The notes: generated by a model not told the origin, from the letters alone. DNA of 64,000 nucleotides from Micromonospora polyrhachis (GCF_014203835.1 NZ_JACHJW010000001.1:806001-870000); one strand, 5' to 3'. Counted from the stretch's first letter, positions 27,460 through 36,848 are shown. Numbers and translations: made by a program.

Positions 27460-27762
27460 CTACTGGGCGTTTACCTCTTCGACCTGCTTGTAGCGGACCG
27501 CCATCTGCTCGAAGTCCGACGACAACCGGAGCAGGCCATCGATGATCGCCTTGAATCCACCCTGTACGCTCTCCAGCCCCGGAACGTAGACGCCCGCCCA
27601 CTGCTTGCCGATCTCGTCGCCGCTACCGCCCCAGGGCTCGCCGAGGGAAAGGGCGTTGTTGTTGAATGCCTGCACCGCCGCCCGCAGTGTGCCCGCGGGG
27701 ACCTGCAACTCCTTGGCGATGACTTCCAGCGCGTCCGCGTCGATGGTGATCGTGTAGGCCAT
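27460..27762 (-). CDS. WXG100-family small secreted protein (third ESX-like copy)
   Basis: This 100-residue protein starts MAYTITIDADALEVIA. Its size and predicted helix-turn-helix hairpin fit the WXG100 family, and the turn carries PWGGSGDEIG, a W-x-G form. Such proteins are exported through type VII systems, usually as dimers. It stands 106 bases before the giant CpnT-like gene, the place where a dedicated WXG100 partner is often found. I took the ATG at 27760-27762 because the longer frame upstream belongs to another gene on the same strand. Its Shine-Dalgarno is weak, so it may be translated after its upstream neighbour, 43 bases away. Confidence 0.85.
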   Translation of the reverse strand: MAYTITIDADALEVIAKELQVPAGTLRAAVQAFNNNALSLGEPWGGSGDEIGKQWAGVYVPGLESVQGGFKAIIDGLLRLSSDFEQMAVRYKQVEEVNAQ

Positions 27763-27805
27763 ACCGTGGCTACGTACGCCGGCCCGCACCGGTTCAGCCC
27801 GGTCG

Positions 27806-28636
27806 CTATCGGGCGCACCCCACCTGCACCTGGGCGGCGGCGTGCCGGGCACCGGGCGCACCGGTGCCCTGGTTGAGTAACCGGACGGCGATCTGCCCCC
27901 GCTCCAGCCGGTACGACCCGGCCCGGACCCAGCTACCCCGGTTGGCGGTCTGGTCGATGGTGAACGTACCGACCACGGTGGCGTCGGCTCGGCCCCGGAG
28001 CACCTGGTAGGCGGTCGGCTTTCCGGCCGCATCCACCTCCCGTTGGGCCTTGGGCACGTACACCCAGACCTCGCAGCTGCCCGTGGCCGACGTGCCGGTG
28101 CTGAACCACCACAGCACCTGGATGTCGGTGTCGGACCGGTCACCGGCACCGGACATCGGGACCGACCAGAACAGACTCCGGGAGCAGCCCGGGCCGGTCC
28201 AGCCCCCGGCCATGACAACCAGCGGCGAGCTGGCCGGGTACCTGGCAACCGAACCGGCGGTGGCAGTCTCGGCGCAGCCAGCACCCGCGACCGCCGTGAA
28301 CCCGTAGGACCGGGAAGCCGTCGTACGCGGGGTCGGTGCCCCGGTGTGGCCCGGCGTGGCCGGCTCGTCGGGCGGCAGAGTGGCCTCCGGGGCCTGTGTC
28401 ACCTCCACCCCCGGGGTCAGTGTCAGCCAGTCCGGCGGGATCGTCGGCGGCTCGGCCCCGGTGTCGACTGCCGGGGTCTGGCCCGGTGCCGCCCGCCCCG
28501 CCTCGACCGGCGGCGGCGACGTGCCCTGCCCCATGACGACCAGCAGCACGACGACCAGCACGATCGTCATGGTCAGTACGAGGATCGCCCCACCCGCGAA
28601 ACCGTTGCGGGGCCGTGACTGCGGCTCCACTGTCAT
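27806..28636 (-). CDS. Single-pass membrane-anchored extracellular protein, function unknown
   Basis: This 276-residue protein has a short basic N-terminus (about 15 residues), one membrane segment (about 16-38, rich in V, L and I) and a Pro/Thr-rich stalk (about 40-105). A C-terminal beta-rich domain of about 165 residues carries several Cys and Trp. The part TFTIDQTANRGSWVRAGSY, followed by an Arg/Leu strand, resembles golvesin-type carbohydrate-binding-like domains. That is only a resemblance. The ATG has GAGGAGG just upstream and overlaps the previous gene's stop by 4 bases (ATGA), so the two are probably translationally coupled. Its place inside the ESX locus suggests an envelope component or a surface partner of the secreted proteins. 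Confidence 0.85.
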   Translation of the reverse strand: MTVEPQSRPRNGFAGGAILVLTMTIVLVVVLLVVMGQGTSPPPVEAGRAAPGQTPAVDTGAEPPTIPPDWLTLTPGVEVTQAPEATLPPDEPATPGHTGAPTPRTTASRSYGFTAVAGAGCAETATAGSVARYPASSPLVVMAGGWTGPGCSRSLFWSVPMSGAGDRSDTDIQVLWWFSTGTSATGSCEVWVYVPKAQREVDAAGKPTAYQVLRGRADATVVGTFTIDQTANRGSWVRAGSYRLERGQIAVRLLNQGTGAPGARHAAAQVQVGCAR

Positions 28637-30699
28637 GCCTCCTCGTTGGGCTGCCCGACCGGGTCGGCCCCTGCTGGCTGCGGGGCCGAGCCCCGGGCGG
28701 GACGGGCAGTGGGTTCCGGTCCGGCGTCAGCCTCCGTCGAGGTCACCACGACCGGAACGGGCACCACCACGGGCACCTCCACCGGGACCGGCGGTATTGG
28801 TGCCGACTCGGGCCGACGGGCGGACCCCTCGACCGGCCTCGGCACGGAATCTGTCCGCCCGGGCACGGGTTCGGCCCCCCGCTGCGCGAACTCGGCCGCC
28901 CCCTGGGCGGCTCCAGCTCCCTGCACGGATCCAGCTCCCTGCACGGATCCAGCCCCCTGCGCGGATCCAGCCCCCTGCGCGGCTCCAGCCCCCTCCACGG
29001 ATGCAGCCCCCTGCGCGGCTCCAGCCGGCGGCTGCGCGGACTCAGCCCCCTGCGCGGACTCGGCCGGCGGCTGGGCGGCCGGTTGGGATGTCGAGACGGG
29101 CGGCGGCGAAGGTAGCGCCGACCCGGATGGCGTCGCGCCGGACGGGATTGCCGCCCCGCCCGCCCCCGGTGACTGCGCGGGCAACTCGTCCCAGGCCGGT
29201 GCCCGCCGGATCTGGTCGACGTAGTGCAGCAACCGGCCCACCTCGTCCACAGCCGCCCGGCCGCGTCGGCCGCTGGCCGACGACCGGGTGTCGGTCGGCG
29301 ACGTGTGCTCGGCCGGGTCGACCGCGGTCTGCACGGAATGGTCGACCGCCTGTGCCGCTCCCGGGCCCACCAGTCGGCCACCACCGGTCAGCACCAGCGG
29401 GGGCACCCCATGCAGGATCCGTCGGAGCCCCTTGACCAGCGCCTCGACCAACCACTCGCCGGCTGCGGCGGGCACAGCCAGCCGCAGCCGGGACTGTGCC
29501 TCCGGTGGGAGGCGACGCAACAGGCGGTCGATGGCGCGCCACGGTGGCTGTGCCTGGTCCTCGTCACCGACCCCGATCACGACCGTGCAGTGCTCTGCCA
29601 GCAGCGGAAGTTGGCGCACCGTACTCGCCCCCTCGGTCCGGTTCATCTCCCGGATCCACAGCCCGGCCTCGATGATCTCCACCAGCCAACGCTCGTTCAG
29701 CATCAACTGGGCGGAGCCGGCGGGCAGCAACTGCTCGGCGGGTGCGGTCCAGGCCAGCACGCGCCCGCCCCCGTGCGGCCGCCACGCCATCTCCCGGGCG
29801 AACGGTGTCCAGGTGGGGTTCCCGTCCGCCCCGATCGCCGCCACCTGCTGGCCCCGGCCGGAGAGCCGGATCGGCAGACCGGTGCGGACCCGGAGGGTGC
29901 GGTTGGCCGCAGCGGACGCCACCGCACCGAGTTCACCGTCGGCCACCGGGGCGTCGCCGTACGGCGTGACGACGACCCGCTCCAACAGCGACACCGGCAT
30001 CGCCTCGATCAGCCGACGCAGGTCGGTGGCGCGAAGCGGTGGGTCACCGGGGCGGGAGACCAGCATCGTGACGCTGTCCGACTGGACGGGGATGGCGTAC
30101 GCCAGGTCACCCGGCTCCACCGGCTCGGACCGGCGGCGGGACCGGCGGACCCACAGCCCAGCCGGGATCTGCTCGACGGTGACCTCGGGGATGCCCGGTT
30201 CGGGGAGGTCGATCAGGTCCCGCTCCCACTCCGGGGTGGGGAACCGTCGACCGGCGACCAGTGGAGCACGCCCGGGCCGATACCGCCACCACTGGCCACC
30301 CGATCGTCCGTCGCCGTTGGACAGGACGTACAGCGCCCCGCCGGGTACGGCAACCAGTTCCCCGTCCGGGGCGACCACATCGGCTTCGAGCAGTTCACAG
30401 AGGGCCTGCGCGGGAATCCGGCCGGACCGGTCGGCACTCGCCGCACACGGGGCCACCAGCCGGACCGACTCGTAGCGCACCGGCACCCACCGGCACAGCC
30501 GGGGAACAAGGTCCGGGTGGTACGCCAGGTCCGCATCCGGCATGACGACGCTGATCCGGCCCGGCTCGGCTGGCAACGACCGGGCCACCGCAGCCGTTGC
30601 CGGGTGGACCCCACCCACGGAGACCAGCAGCACGTCACCGACCTCGTCCACCCGCAGTCGCTGCGGTTCAGCGGAACGCTGGTGCTGCACCGTCGTCAC
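28633..30699 (-). CDS. ESX-locus protein with a tandem duplicated domain and repeat-rich tail, function unknown
   Basis: The N-terminal 430 residues seem to hold two copies of one domain of about 170 residues, and a third, shorter one follows. The copies end in similar sequences, VEQIPAGLWVRR and VEIIEAGLWIRE, each preceded by a W-rich strand. A Pro/Ala-rich tail includes a QGAGS-type repeat (28909-29016). I see no membrane segment or catalytic motif, so it is not EccE. I chose GTG at 30697-30699 because GGAGGG lies 5 bases upstream. A longer form from GTG at 30733-30735 (700 residues, with GGGGA upstream) is also possible. It is probably cytosolic and co-translated with its neighbours. Confidence 0.8.
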   Translation of the reverse strand: MTTVQHQRSAEPQRLRVDEVGDVLLVSVGGVHPATAAVARSLPAEPGRISVVMPDADLAYHPDLVPRLCRWVPVRYESVRLVAPCAASADRSGRIPAQALCELLEADVVAPDGELVAVPGGALYVLSNGDGRSGGQWWRYRPGRAPLVAGRRFPTPEWERDLIDLPEPGIPEVTVEQIPAGLWVRRSRRRSEPVEPGDLAYAIPVQSDSVTMLVSRPGDPPLRATDLRRLIEAMPVSLLERVVVTPYGDAPVADGELGAVASAAANRTLRVRTGLPIRLSGRGQQVAAIGADGNPTWTPFAREMAWRPHGGGRVLAWTAPAEQLLPAGSAQLMLNERWLVEIIEAGLWIREMNRTEGASTVRQLPLLAEHCTVVIGVGDEDQAQPPWRAIDRLLRRLPPEAQSRLRLAVPAAAGEWLVEALVKGLRRILHGVPPLVLTGGGRLVGPGAAQAVDHSVQTAVDPAEHTSPTDTRSSASGRRGRAAVDEVGRLLHYVDQIRRAPAWDELPAQSPGAGGAAIPSGATPSGSALPSPPPVSTSQPAAQPPAESAQGAESAQPPAGAAQGAASVEGAGAAQGAGSAQGAGSVQGAGSVQGAGAAQGAAEFAQRGAEPVPGRTDSVPRPVEGSARRPESAPIPPVPVEVPVVVPVPVVVTSTEADAGPEPTARPARGSAPQPAGADPVGQPNEEA
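28909..29016. repeat. 18-base tandem repeat, six copies, in the duplicated-domain protein gene
   Basis: Units such as ggatccagctccctgcac encode VQGAGS/AQGAGS hexapeptides in the Pro/Ala-rich tail. Flanking partial units continue the pattern on both sides. Confidence 0.9.
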
Positions 30700-30754
30700 G
30701 GTCGCCCTCCGATCCCCGCTCGATCCGGCCGTCACGACAGGTCCCCGACCACCG

Positions 30755-33700
30755 TCACTGCAGGTCCTCCGGCAGCAGCAGGGTCAGTTCCGCCGTGGTC
30801 GGCGCGGACATGCCCATGGTGCGCCCCGCCTGTCTGGTGACCATACGATCGAGCACCTGTCGGGCGTACCGGCCGTTGCCGAAGTCACGACCACGCTCGA
30901 CGCTGCCGAAGTGCCGGGCCAGGGTGGCCAGGGTGGTGGGTGGGCAGGTGTAGCCGGCCGCCTCCGCGTGCTGGTTGAAGATCACTACCAGTTCGTCCGG
31001 GGTGTAGTTCTCGAACTCCAGTGGACGAGCGAACCGGGAGGCGAGGCCCGGGTTCGCGGCGAGGAAACCGGTCATCTCCGACCGGTAACCAGCGGCGATG
31101 ACCACCACCTCCTCCCGGTGGTCCTCCATCAGCTTCACCAGGGTGTCGATCGCCTCCGCACCGAAGTCGTTGGCCCCGGTCCCCCGGCTCAGGCTGTACG
31201 CCTCGTCGATAAAGAGCACACCGCCCCGGGCCCGGTCGAAGGCGTCCTTCGTCTTACGGGCGGTCTGTCCGATGTACTCAGCCACCAGGTCACCTCGGGA
31301 CACCTCGACGAGCTGCCCCGACGACAACACCCCGAGCGCGGCCAACACCTGCCCGAAGAGGCGGGCGACCGTGGTCTTCCCGGTCCCCGGCGGGCCCGAG
31401 AAGATCAGGTGACGGGACAGGGTCGGCACCGGCAGCCCCGCCTGGCGCCGGCGTTCCGCAGTGCCGATGAGGTTGATCAGGTCGGTGACCTCCCGCTTCA
31501 CTGAGGCGAGGCCAACCATGCCGGTGAGCTGTTCGAGCAGCGCCGGCAGCTCCTCGCGGGCGGCGCCCGCCCCCGTGCCGATGCCGGGTCCGGCGACCGG
31601 ACCAAGATCCTCGGGTACGAGCCGGCTGAGTTCCTGCGGCGACATGGTCCCCTCGGCCGCCAGCCGTTGGGCCTGCCGGTCCACCATCTCCTCGAAGACC
31701 TTCCGGGCGGTCCGCGCGTTACCGAAGGTCTCGTCGCGGTGGATCCGACCGAAGTAGCCCTCCAGGGCGGCTCGGGTGCCGTACTCCAGGGTGTACTGGT
31801 GCACCCGGCAGAAGTTCTCCACGATGGTGACCAGCTCGTCCGGGGTGTAGCTGGCGAAGTCGACGGTGCGGGTGAACCGGGAGGCGAGGCCGGGGTTGGT
31901 CTGGAGGAACTGACGCATCTCGTGGGAGTAGCCGGCCGCGATCACCACCACGTCGTCCCGGTGGTCCTCCATCAGCTTGACCAGGGTGTCGATCGCCTCC
32001 CGGCCAAAGTCCGCCCCCGAGCCACCACTGTCGGCGGCGAGCGTGTACGCCTCGTCGACGAAGAGCACGCCGCCGAGGGCCTCGGTGAACTTCTCGGTGG
32101 TCTTGATGGCGGTGGCACCGACGTACTGGGCCACCAGGTCCTGGCGGGCCACCTCCACCACGTGCCCCTTGGGCAGGGTGCCGAGCGAGGCGAGGATCTT
32201 GCCGTACAGCCGGGCGATGCTGGTCTTTCCCGTACCGGGCGGCCCGGCGAAGATCAGGTGGCGGCTCATCGGCGGACTGGGTAGCCCGACGGCGGCCCGT
32301 TTGCGCGCCAACTGTTGCAGGTTGACCAGGGTGGCCACCTCCTGCTTGACCGAGGCCAGGCCGACGAACTCCTGCAACTCGGCCAGCAACTCCTCGGTGG
32401 AGGGCAGGTCAACGGGCGCCGCCGCGCGGGACCGGGCCCGCCCCGGGCTGCCGGGCCGGCCGCCCACGGTGGCCTGTACGCCGTACGAGTCGGCCTCGCC
32501 GTTGTCCGCGCTGGTCACCTTCTCGACGGTGAGCCGGGGACCCGGGGTGTTCTGCCGGAGCCCGGCCCCCTCGTTACCGGAGAGGGTGCAGTCGCGTACG
32601 ACGATCGGCTGGTCGCTGTCGACGCAGATGCCGTCCCCCTCGTTGCCGGTGACCTCGCAGTCGGTGATCTCACCGCGTGCCCCGGCCGCGAGCCGCACGC
32701 CGTCACCGCCGCAATCCCGCACGGTCGACTCGGTCAGCGTCGCCTCGCCGCCCTCCTCGACCGCCACCCCGCCGGTACGCGCCTGGAAGATCTCGCAGCC
32801 TCGGAGTACGCACCGGCCCTGGGCACCGACGAGCACCCCGACGTCGTCGCTGCCGCTGAAGCGGGACTCGGTGATCTCCGGGCTACCGCCGTCGAGGCTG
32901 CGTACCGAGGCGAACCGGGTGTCGGTGACCTCCGCGCCCAGGATCCGGCCCCGACCGTTCTCTGCCACCACGATCCCGTGACCTTGGCAGCCGGCGACGA
33001 CGAGCTTGCGCAGCAGCGGATTGGCACCGGTGGCGATCCGCACCCCGTGCTGGCGGGAGCGCCGGATCTCGACACCGTCGAACGTGCCCGCTGCCGAGTC
33101 GCTGATCAGCAGCGCCGCGTCGGCGCAGTCCCGCAGTCGCAGCCCGGTGAAGGTGGGGTCGCTGTGCCCCCCGACCCAGGTGCCGGAGGCGGAGACGTCG
33201 CTGACCTCGCACTCCTCGAACGTCCCCCGGGACCGGCCGACGATGCGAATGGCGTGGCCCCGGGTACGGCCTATCCGAACCCGTACCACCGACGGATCGG
33301 CACCGTCGGCGACGAGCAGACCGACGCCGGCGGTCTCGGTGATCTCGCAGTCCTCTACCACCGCCCGGCCGTTGCCGGTGAGGTAGATACCGACATCCGA
33401 GGTGTCCCGCACCGTGACCCCGCTGACCCGGGTGGTGGCCCCCTTCTCCAGCACCAGGGCGGGACCGCCGATGCGGAAGATCTCGCACCGCTGTACGAGC
33501 CCCTTCGCGCCTTCGGTGCTGCAGATCCCGTTCCCCTGGGCTTCGTTGATGACGCAGTCCCGCAGCGCCAGGTCCGCGCCGTTGCGCAGCACCACGCCGG
33601 AGGTGCCGATCCGCTCGATCCGGCACCGCTCCACCGAGCCGGCGGCGTCGTCGGTCGCCACGATTCCGGCCCCGACCGAGTTGGTGATCCCGCAGTCGGT

Positions 33701-34081
33701 CATCACGATCGCCGCCCCGGAGCGGACGAACACCGCGGCCGGGGCCTCGGCCTGTACGTCACAGCCGTCGAGCCGGAGCCGCCCCACGCCGACGTCGATC
33801 GAGGCCCGCTTGTCGTCCCGATGCTTCAGCACCAGCCCGGCCAGGGTCGCGGTCTCGGTGTGCATGAACACCGCGTGCCCGCCGGCCGGGGCGACGAGGA
33901 CGCTGCCCCGACCGTCCCGCGCGGTGATGGTGACCGGGGTGGACAGGTGCAACGTCTCGGCGTACTCCCCGGGCAGGACATCGATGATGGCGCCACTCTC
34001 CGCCTTCGCCAACGCGTCGGAGATCCTGCGGTAGCAGCCTGGCTCCGTGGCGGAGACGGTGTACACCCGACGCGAGGTCAT
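30755..34081 (-). CDS. EccA-like double AAA+ ATPase fused to an N-terminal beta-helix
   Basis: This is an 1108-residue protein. Residues of about 1-510 are short repeats of the right-handed parallel beta-helix type (NosD/Beta_helix-like), with turns such as VEDCEITETAGVGL. Two CbxX/EccA-type AAA+ modules follow. The first has Walker A GPPGTGKTS (613-621) and Walker B GVLFVDEAY; the second has GPPGTGKTT (896-904) and GVLFIDEAY. Both have Arg-containing sensor regions (NPGLASRFTR, NPGLASRFAR). Mycobacterial EccA has an N-terminal TPR domain and one AAA+ module, so this is a different build for what is probably the same job: a cytosolic ATPase acting on ESX substrates. The start codon overlaps the upstream stop by 4 bases. 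Confidence 0.93.
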   Translation of the reverse strand: MTSRRVYTVSATEPGCYRRISDALAKAESGAIIDVLPGEYAETLHLSTPVTITARDGRGSVLVAPAGGHAVFMHTETATLAGLVLKHRDDKRASIDVGVGRLRLDGCDVQAEAPAAVFVRSGAAIVMTDCGITNSVGAGIVATDDAAGSVERCRIERIGTSGVVLRNGADLALRDCVINEAQGNGICSTEGAKGLVQRCEIFRIGGPALVLEKGATTRVSGVTVRDTSDVGIYLTGNGRAVVEDCEITETAGVGLLVADGADPSVVRVRIGRTRGHAIRIVGRSRGTFEECEVSDVSASGTWVGGHSDPTFTGLRLRDCADAALLISDSAAGTFDGVEIRRSRQHGVRIATGANPLLRKLVVAGCQGHGIVVAENGRGRILGAEVTDTRFASVRSLDGGSPEITESRFSGSDDVGVLVGAQGRCVLRGCEIFQARTGGVAVEEGGEATLTESTVRDCGGDGVRLAAGARGEITDCEVTGNEGDGICVDSDQPIVVRDCTLSGNEGAGLRQNTPGPRLTVEKVTSADNGEADSYGVQATVGGRPGSPGRARSRAAAPVDLPSTEELLAELQEFVGLASVKQEVATLVNLQQLARKRAAVGLPSPPMSRHLIFAGPPGTGKTSIARLYGKILASLGTLPKGHVVEVARQDLVAQYVGATAIKTTEKFTEALGGVLFVDEAYTLAADSGGSGADFGREAIDTLVKLMEDHRDDVVVIAAGYSHEMRQFLQTNPGLASRFTRTVDFASYTPDELVTIVENFCRVHQYTLEYGTRAALEGYFGRIHRDETFGNARTARKVFEEMVDRQAQRLAAEGTMSPQELSRLVPEDLGPVAGPGIGTGAGAAREELPALLEQLTGMVGLASVKREVTDLINLIGTAERRRQAGLPVPTLSRHLIFSGPPGTGKTTVARLFGQVLAALGVLSSGQLVEVSRGDLVAEYIGQTARKTKDAFDRARGGVLFIDEAYSLSRGTGANDFGAEAIDTLVKLMEDHREEVVVIAAGYRSEMTGFLAANPGLASRFARPLEFENYTPDELVVIFNQHAEAAGYTCPPTTLATLARHFGSVERGRDFGNGRYARQVLDRMVTRQAGRTMGMSAPTTAELTLLLPEDLQ

Positions 34082-34617
34082 CGGTCCGCTCCCGGCTCCG
34101 GACGCCGTGCGGAGGCATCCTCGTGGCTGTCCGGTCGCTCGGTGCGGTCGAGGTCGACGCGGTCGAGGTCGACGCGGTCGAGGTCGACGCCGTCGAGCAG
34201 GTCGGTCGGTGGTCGTTGCAGCATGTCCAGGAACGGCTGCGGTACGGTCAGCGCGTCGGAGAAGGCCCGTCCCCAGTCGACCTGCCCGTCGACGAGGTCG
34301 TGCAGGTCGGCGCCATCGACGCCGACGCCGCCCACCTGCTCGGCCAGTCGGACGCGGGCGTCCCGGCGGGCCTCCTGGATGGTGGTCACGATGAGGTTCG
34401 CCAACTCGGTCGCCGACATCGACCGGTAGCTCTGGTTGAGGAACTTGAGTTCGGTGATCTCACCGTGCGCGTCGACGACGACGGAGAGCTGTCGCTTCGG
34501 CGCGGTCGCCGATCCGGTGACGGCGGCCAGGCCCTGCTGCATCCGGGTCATGCTCTCCCGTTGCCGCTCCAACTCGGCCAGCATCTCGTTGATGGCCGCC
34601 TCGAATCCCGACGCCAT
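34078..34617 (-). CDS. YbaB/EbfC-like small protein of the ESX locus
   Basis: This 179-residue protein starts MASGFEAAINEMLAEL. Its first 100 residues follow the YbaB/EbfC plan: an amphipathic helix, a strand pair (LSVVVDAHGEITELKF) and a C-terminal helix (ELANLIVTTIQEARRDA). In ESX loci this fold is seen in EspL-type cytosolic proteins. The tail is acidic with a tandem VDLDR repeat (near 34140-34195). I chose ATG at 34615-34617 because GGGAGGA lies about 10 bases upstream. A longer GTG start at 34635 would overlap the previous gene and lacks such a site. DNA binding or a chaperone role is possible; neither is shown. Confidence 0.85.
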   Translation of the reverse strand: MASGFEAAINEMLAELERQRESMTRMQQGLAAVTGSATAPKRQLSVVVDAHGEITELKFLNQSYRSMSATELANLIVTTIQEARRDARVRLAEQVGGVGVDGADLHDLVDGQVDWGRAFSDALTVPQPFLDMLQRPPTDLLDGVDLDRVDLDRVDLDRTERPDSHEDASARRPEPGADR

Positions 34618-34622
34618 GCCGA

Positions 34623-36452
34623 TCAGTCCTCCCACTCGTCGTCATAGGCGGGGCGCCCCAGCGCCGAGTTCGCGCCGCGATCATCGCGCCAGGCGTCGTC
34701 GTCCTCAGCCACCGACGTCCAGCGCTGCGCCCGACTGCTCCCGGTGGGCGCGCCGACGCCGGCACCGTACGGCATCGCCTGGGTACCGGACCACGCCGGG
34801 TTGCCGCCGTGCGGGGCACCGTCCACTGCCACCACACGGGTCGAGCTCGCTACCGCGGCACCGAGACTGGTGAGTACGGTCGGCGGGTCGTCGTAGTTCG
34901 GAGCGTAGGTGACGGTCTGGCCACCGAGACCAGCGGAGGTGAGGCTGGTGACCGGCGACTGGCCCTGCGTCTGCGGGGTGACCGGGAGGTTCGGGCTGCC
35001 GAGGGCCTGGATTCCCCGCTCCACCGGCACGCTGATCCCGCCGAGCACCGCGATGTCGGGCTTGCCGTCGCCGTTGACGTCGACCCCGGTCAGTCCGTCC
35101 GGGGTGGAGACCATGGGGGCGAAGTCGAGGATCTCGCCCTGCATTCCGATGTCGGGCTTGCCGTCCCCGTCGACGTCCACCCCCTTGACGCCGTCGACCT
35201 CGACGATCTTCGCATCTGGCAGCGGCTTCCGGTCCATTCCGAGGTCCGGCACGCCGTCGCCGTCGACATCGACGCCGCGGATCCCGTCGCGGGTCACGAT
35301 CGGAGCGTCCGGCAGGATCTGTCCGCTGATTCCCACATCCGGTTCGCCGTCGCCGTCCACGTCGATACCGATCGTGCCGTCCGGTCCCTGGACGATCGGG
35401 GCGTGGGCCAGGATCTCGCCATCCACGCCGATGTCCGGGCGCCCGTCCCCGTCGACGTCGACCCCCTTGACGCCGCCGAGTTCGACGAGGGTGGCGTCGG
35501 GCAACGGCTTGCCGTCGAGTCCGAGGTCCGGTACGCCGTCACCGTCCACGTCGATGCCGGTCACGTTGCCGTTGCGGTCCTTGGTGCGGGGTGCGTTCGG
35601 CAGGGCCCGGTTGGTGTCGCTGAGTCGACCTGGGACGCCGGTGCCGGGGCCAGGTCCGCTACCGCTACCGCCGCTGCCCTCACTGCCTTCGCCGGCGCTG
35701 CCCTCGCCTGGATCGCCGCCCTCGCCGCCGCCGGGATCGCCCTCCGTGCCGCCACCCGACGGGCTGCCCCCGCCGCCGTCGCCGGATCCGCCCCCCTCAC
35801 CCTTCTTCTCTTCCTCTTCTCCAGCCCCCTTGCCCTCTTCGTCCTCCTTGTCCTCCTCGTCTTCGGTTCCGTTGCCCTCTTCGTCGTCCTCGTTCCCGTT
35901 CTTGTCGCCGTCCCCGTCCCCGTCCGACCCTCCGCTGCCCCCGTTGCTGCTGGTGCCGGTCGACTGCACCTTGTCAGGACTTGTCGGGATGAGCTTCAGG
36001 CTTGCGATGGCGGTCTCGTACCTGCCGCCCAGGGTCTCCAGTATCTGCTGCGCCGACCGGTCGAAATTCGCGGTGTTCGGGGTCCGATTGGCCAGGATCT
36101 CCGCTTCCACATACCTGTCGCGGTTCAGCTTCAACTGGTCTATGTCGCGCTTGGCGTCTTGCCATGCCTTTTTCGCGTCGTCAAGGGCATCCGGGTAGCC
36201 CTTCATCGGCTCGCGTACGGCCACGATGAAGGCGGCAACCTCCCGCAGGACGGGAGCGAAGGCTTCCGCTGCCGGCCCGGTCCAATAGGTCGGAACCTTC
36301 TTCAGTTCGTCGACGAAACCGGCGCTGGCCTTCTCGAGAGCGGAGTACAGCTTCGCGAAGTGGTCTCCCCCCTCGGTGAACGGCGCCTCAGCTCCCTGAT
36401 CTATCGCCGCTTGGACCCGGTTCAGTGTCCAGTCGCCGTACTTCCCCGCCAT
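34623..36452 (-). CDS. WXG-type exported protein with six calcium-type DxDxDG repeats
   Basis: This 609-residue protein starts MAGKYGDWTLNRVQ, with AAGGGGAGA just upstream. Residues of about 1-175 are helical with VPTYWTGPAAEAF, a W-x-G turn like the N-termini of large ESX substrates. A very acidic and Gly-rich linker follows (about 180-290). Six repeats of about 31-33 residues come next, each with a core such as GVDVDGDGRPDIGVDG, a loop resembling dockerin, thrombospondin-3 or EF-hand calcium sites. The C-terminus ends NSALGRPAYDDEWED. The whole plan is shared with the protein encoded at 36882-38801. It is probably exported by the adjacent ESX system and folded on meeting calcium outside the cell. 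Calcium binding is inferred from the ligand pattern. Confidence 0.88.
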   Translation of the reverse strand: MAGKYGDWTLNRVQAAIDQGAEAPFTEGGDHFAKLYSALEKASAGFVDELKKVPTYWTGPAAEAFAPVLREVAAFIVAVREPMKGYPDALDDAKKAWQDAKRDIDQLKLNRDRYVEAEILANRTPNTANFDRSAQQILETLGGRYETAIASLKLIPTSPDKVQSTGTSSNGGSGGSDGDGDGDKNGNEDDEEGNGTEDEEDKEDEEGKGAGEEEEKKGEGGGSGDGGGGSPSGGGTEGDPGGGEGGDPGEGSAGEGSEGSGGSGSGPGPGTGVPGRLSDTNRALPNAPRTKDRNGNVTGIDVDGDGVPDLGLDGKPLPDATLVELGGVKGVDVDGDGRPDIGVDGEILAHAPIVQGPDGTIGIDVDGDGEPDVGISGQILPDAPIVTRDGIRGVDVDGDGVPDLGMDRKPLPDAKIVEVDGVKGVDVDGDGKPDIGMQGEILDFAPMVSTPDGLTGVDVNGDGKPDIAVLGGISVPVERGIQALGSPNLPVTPQTQGQSPVTSLTSAGLGGQTVTYAPNYDDPPTVLTSLGAAVASSTRVVAVDGAPHGGNPAWSGTQAMPYGAGVGAPTGSSRAQRWTSVAEDDDAWRDDRGANSALGRPAYDDEWED

Positions 36453-36503
36453 CGGGCGTCTCCCCTTCAGATCGACCATGGATCGCCACCATCGGCGGCA
36501 TCG

Positions 36504-36848
36504 CTACAGCTCGACGCCCGGAAGCTCCGCCTTGACCTTCGTGATCAAGGCATTCAACTCGGCCGCCGTGATCGTGTTGTCGTCCTCGGTCGCTGCGTAC
36601 TTCTCGCTCACCGACGTCAACTCGGCGTAGATGTCCATGGCCGTCCGAATGATTCCCACCAGCGCCTGCTGCGCCTCCTCCTTCCGCTTGTCGAAGGCGA
36701 GTTCGAGAGCGTCGCCATCCGGGAAGTCGCCGGGCGCGAGACTCTTCACCTGGTAGAGCTTCATGTACTCGTTGAACGCATCGTCTAGGTAGCCGGTGAT
36801 GTTGTCGGCGAGAGTCTTGATCGCCGCGTGGTCCACCTGGATCGCCAC
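36504..36848 (-). CDS. EspC-like small type VII substrate
   Basis: This 114-residue, mostly helical protein starts at GTG (36846-36848) with AAAGGAA 6-7 bases upstream. Its sequence starts MAIQVDHAAIKTLADNI. Near the end of the second long helix is EKYAATEDD, fitting the YxxxD/E type VII export motif. Its size and shape fit the EspC/WXG100 group although no W-x-G turn is seen. It lies between the two large repeat proteins, so it could be the heterodimer partner of one of them. Confidence 0.8.
   Translation of the reverse strand: MAIQVDHAAIKTLADNITGYLDDAFNEYMKLYQVKSLAPGDFPDGDALELAFDKRKEEAQQALVGIIRTAMDIYAELTSVSEKYAATEDDNTITAAELNALITKVKAELPGVEL

Noticed and set aside
28633-30735. Duplicated-domain protein as a possible EccE
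   Set aside because: It has no membrane segments, and its sequence pattern is unlike EccE.
34620-34635. GTG 34635 as the YbaB-like start
   Set aside because: The first codons would themselves be the Shine-Dalgarno of the ATG at 34617, and they overlap the previous gene.
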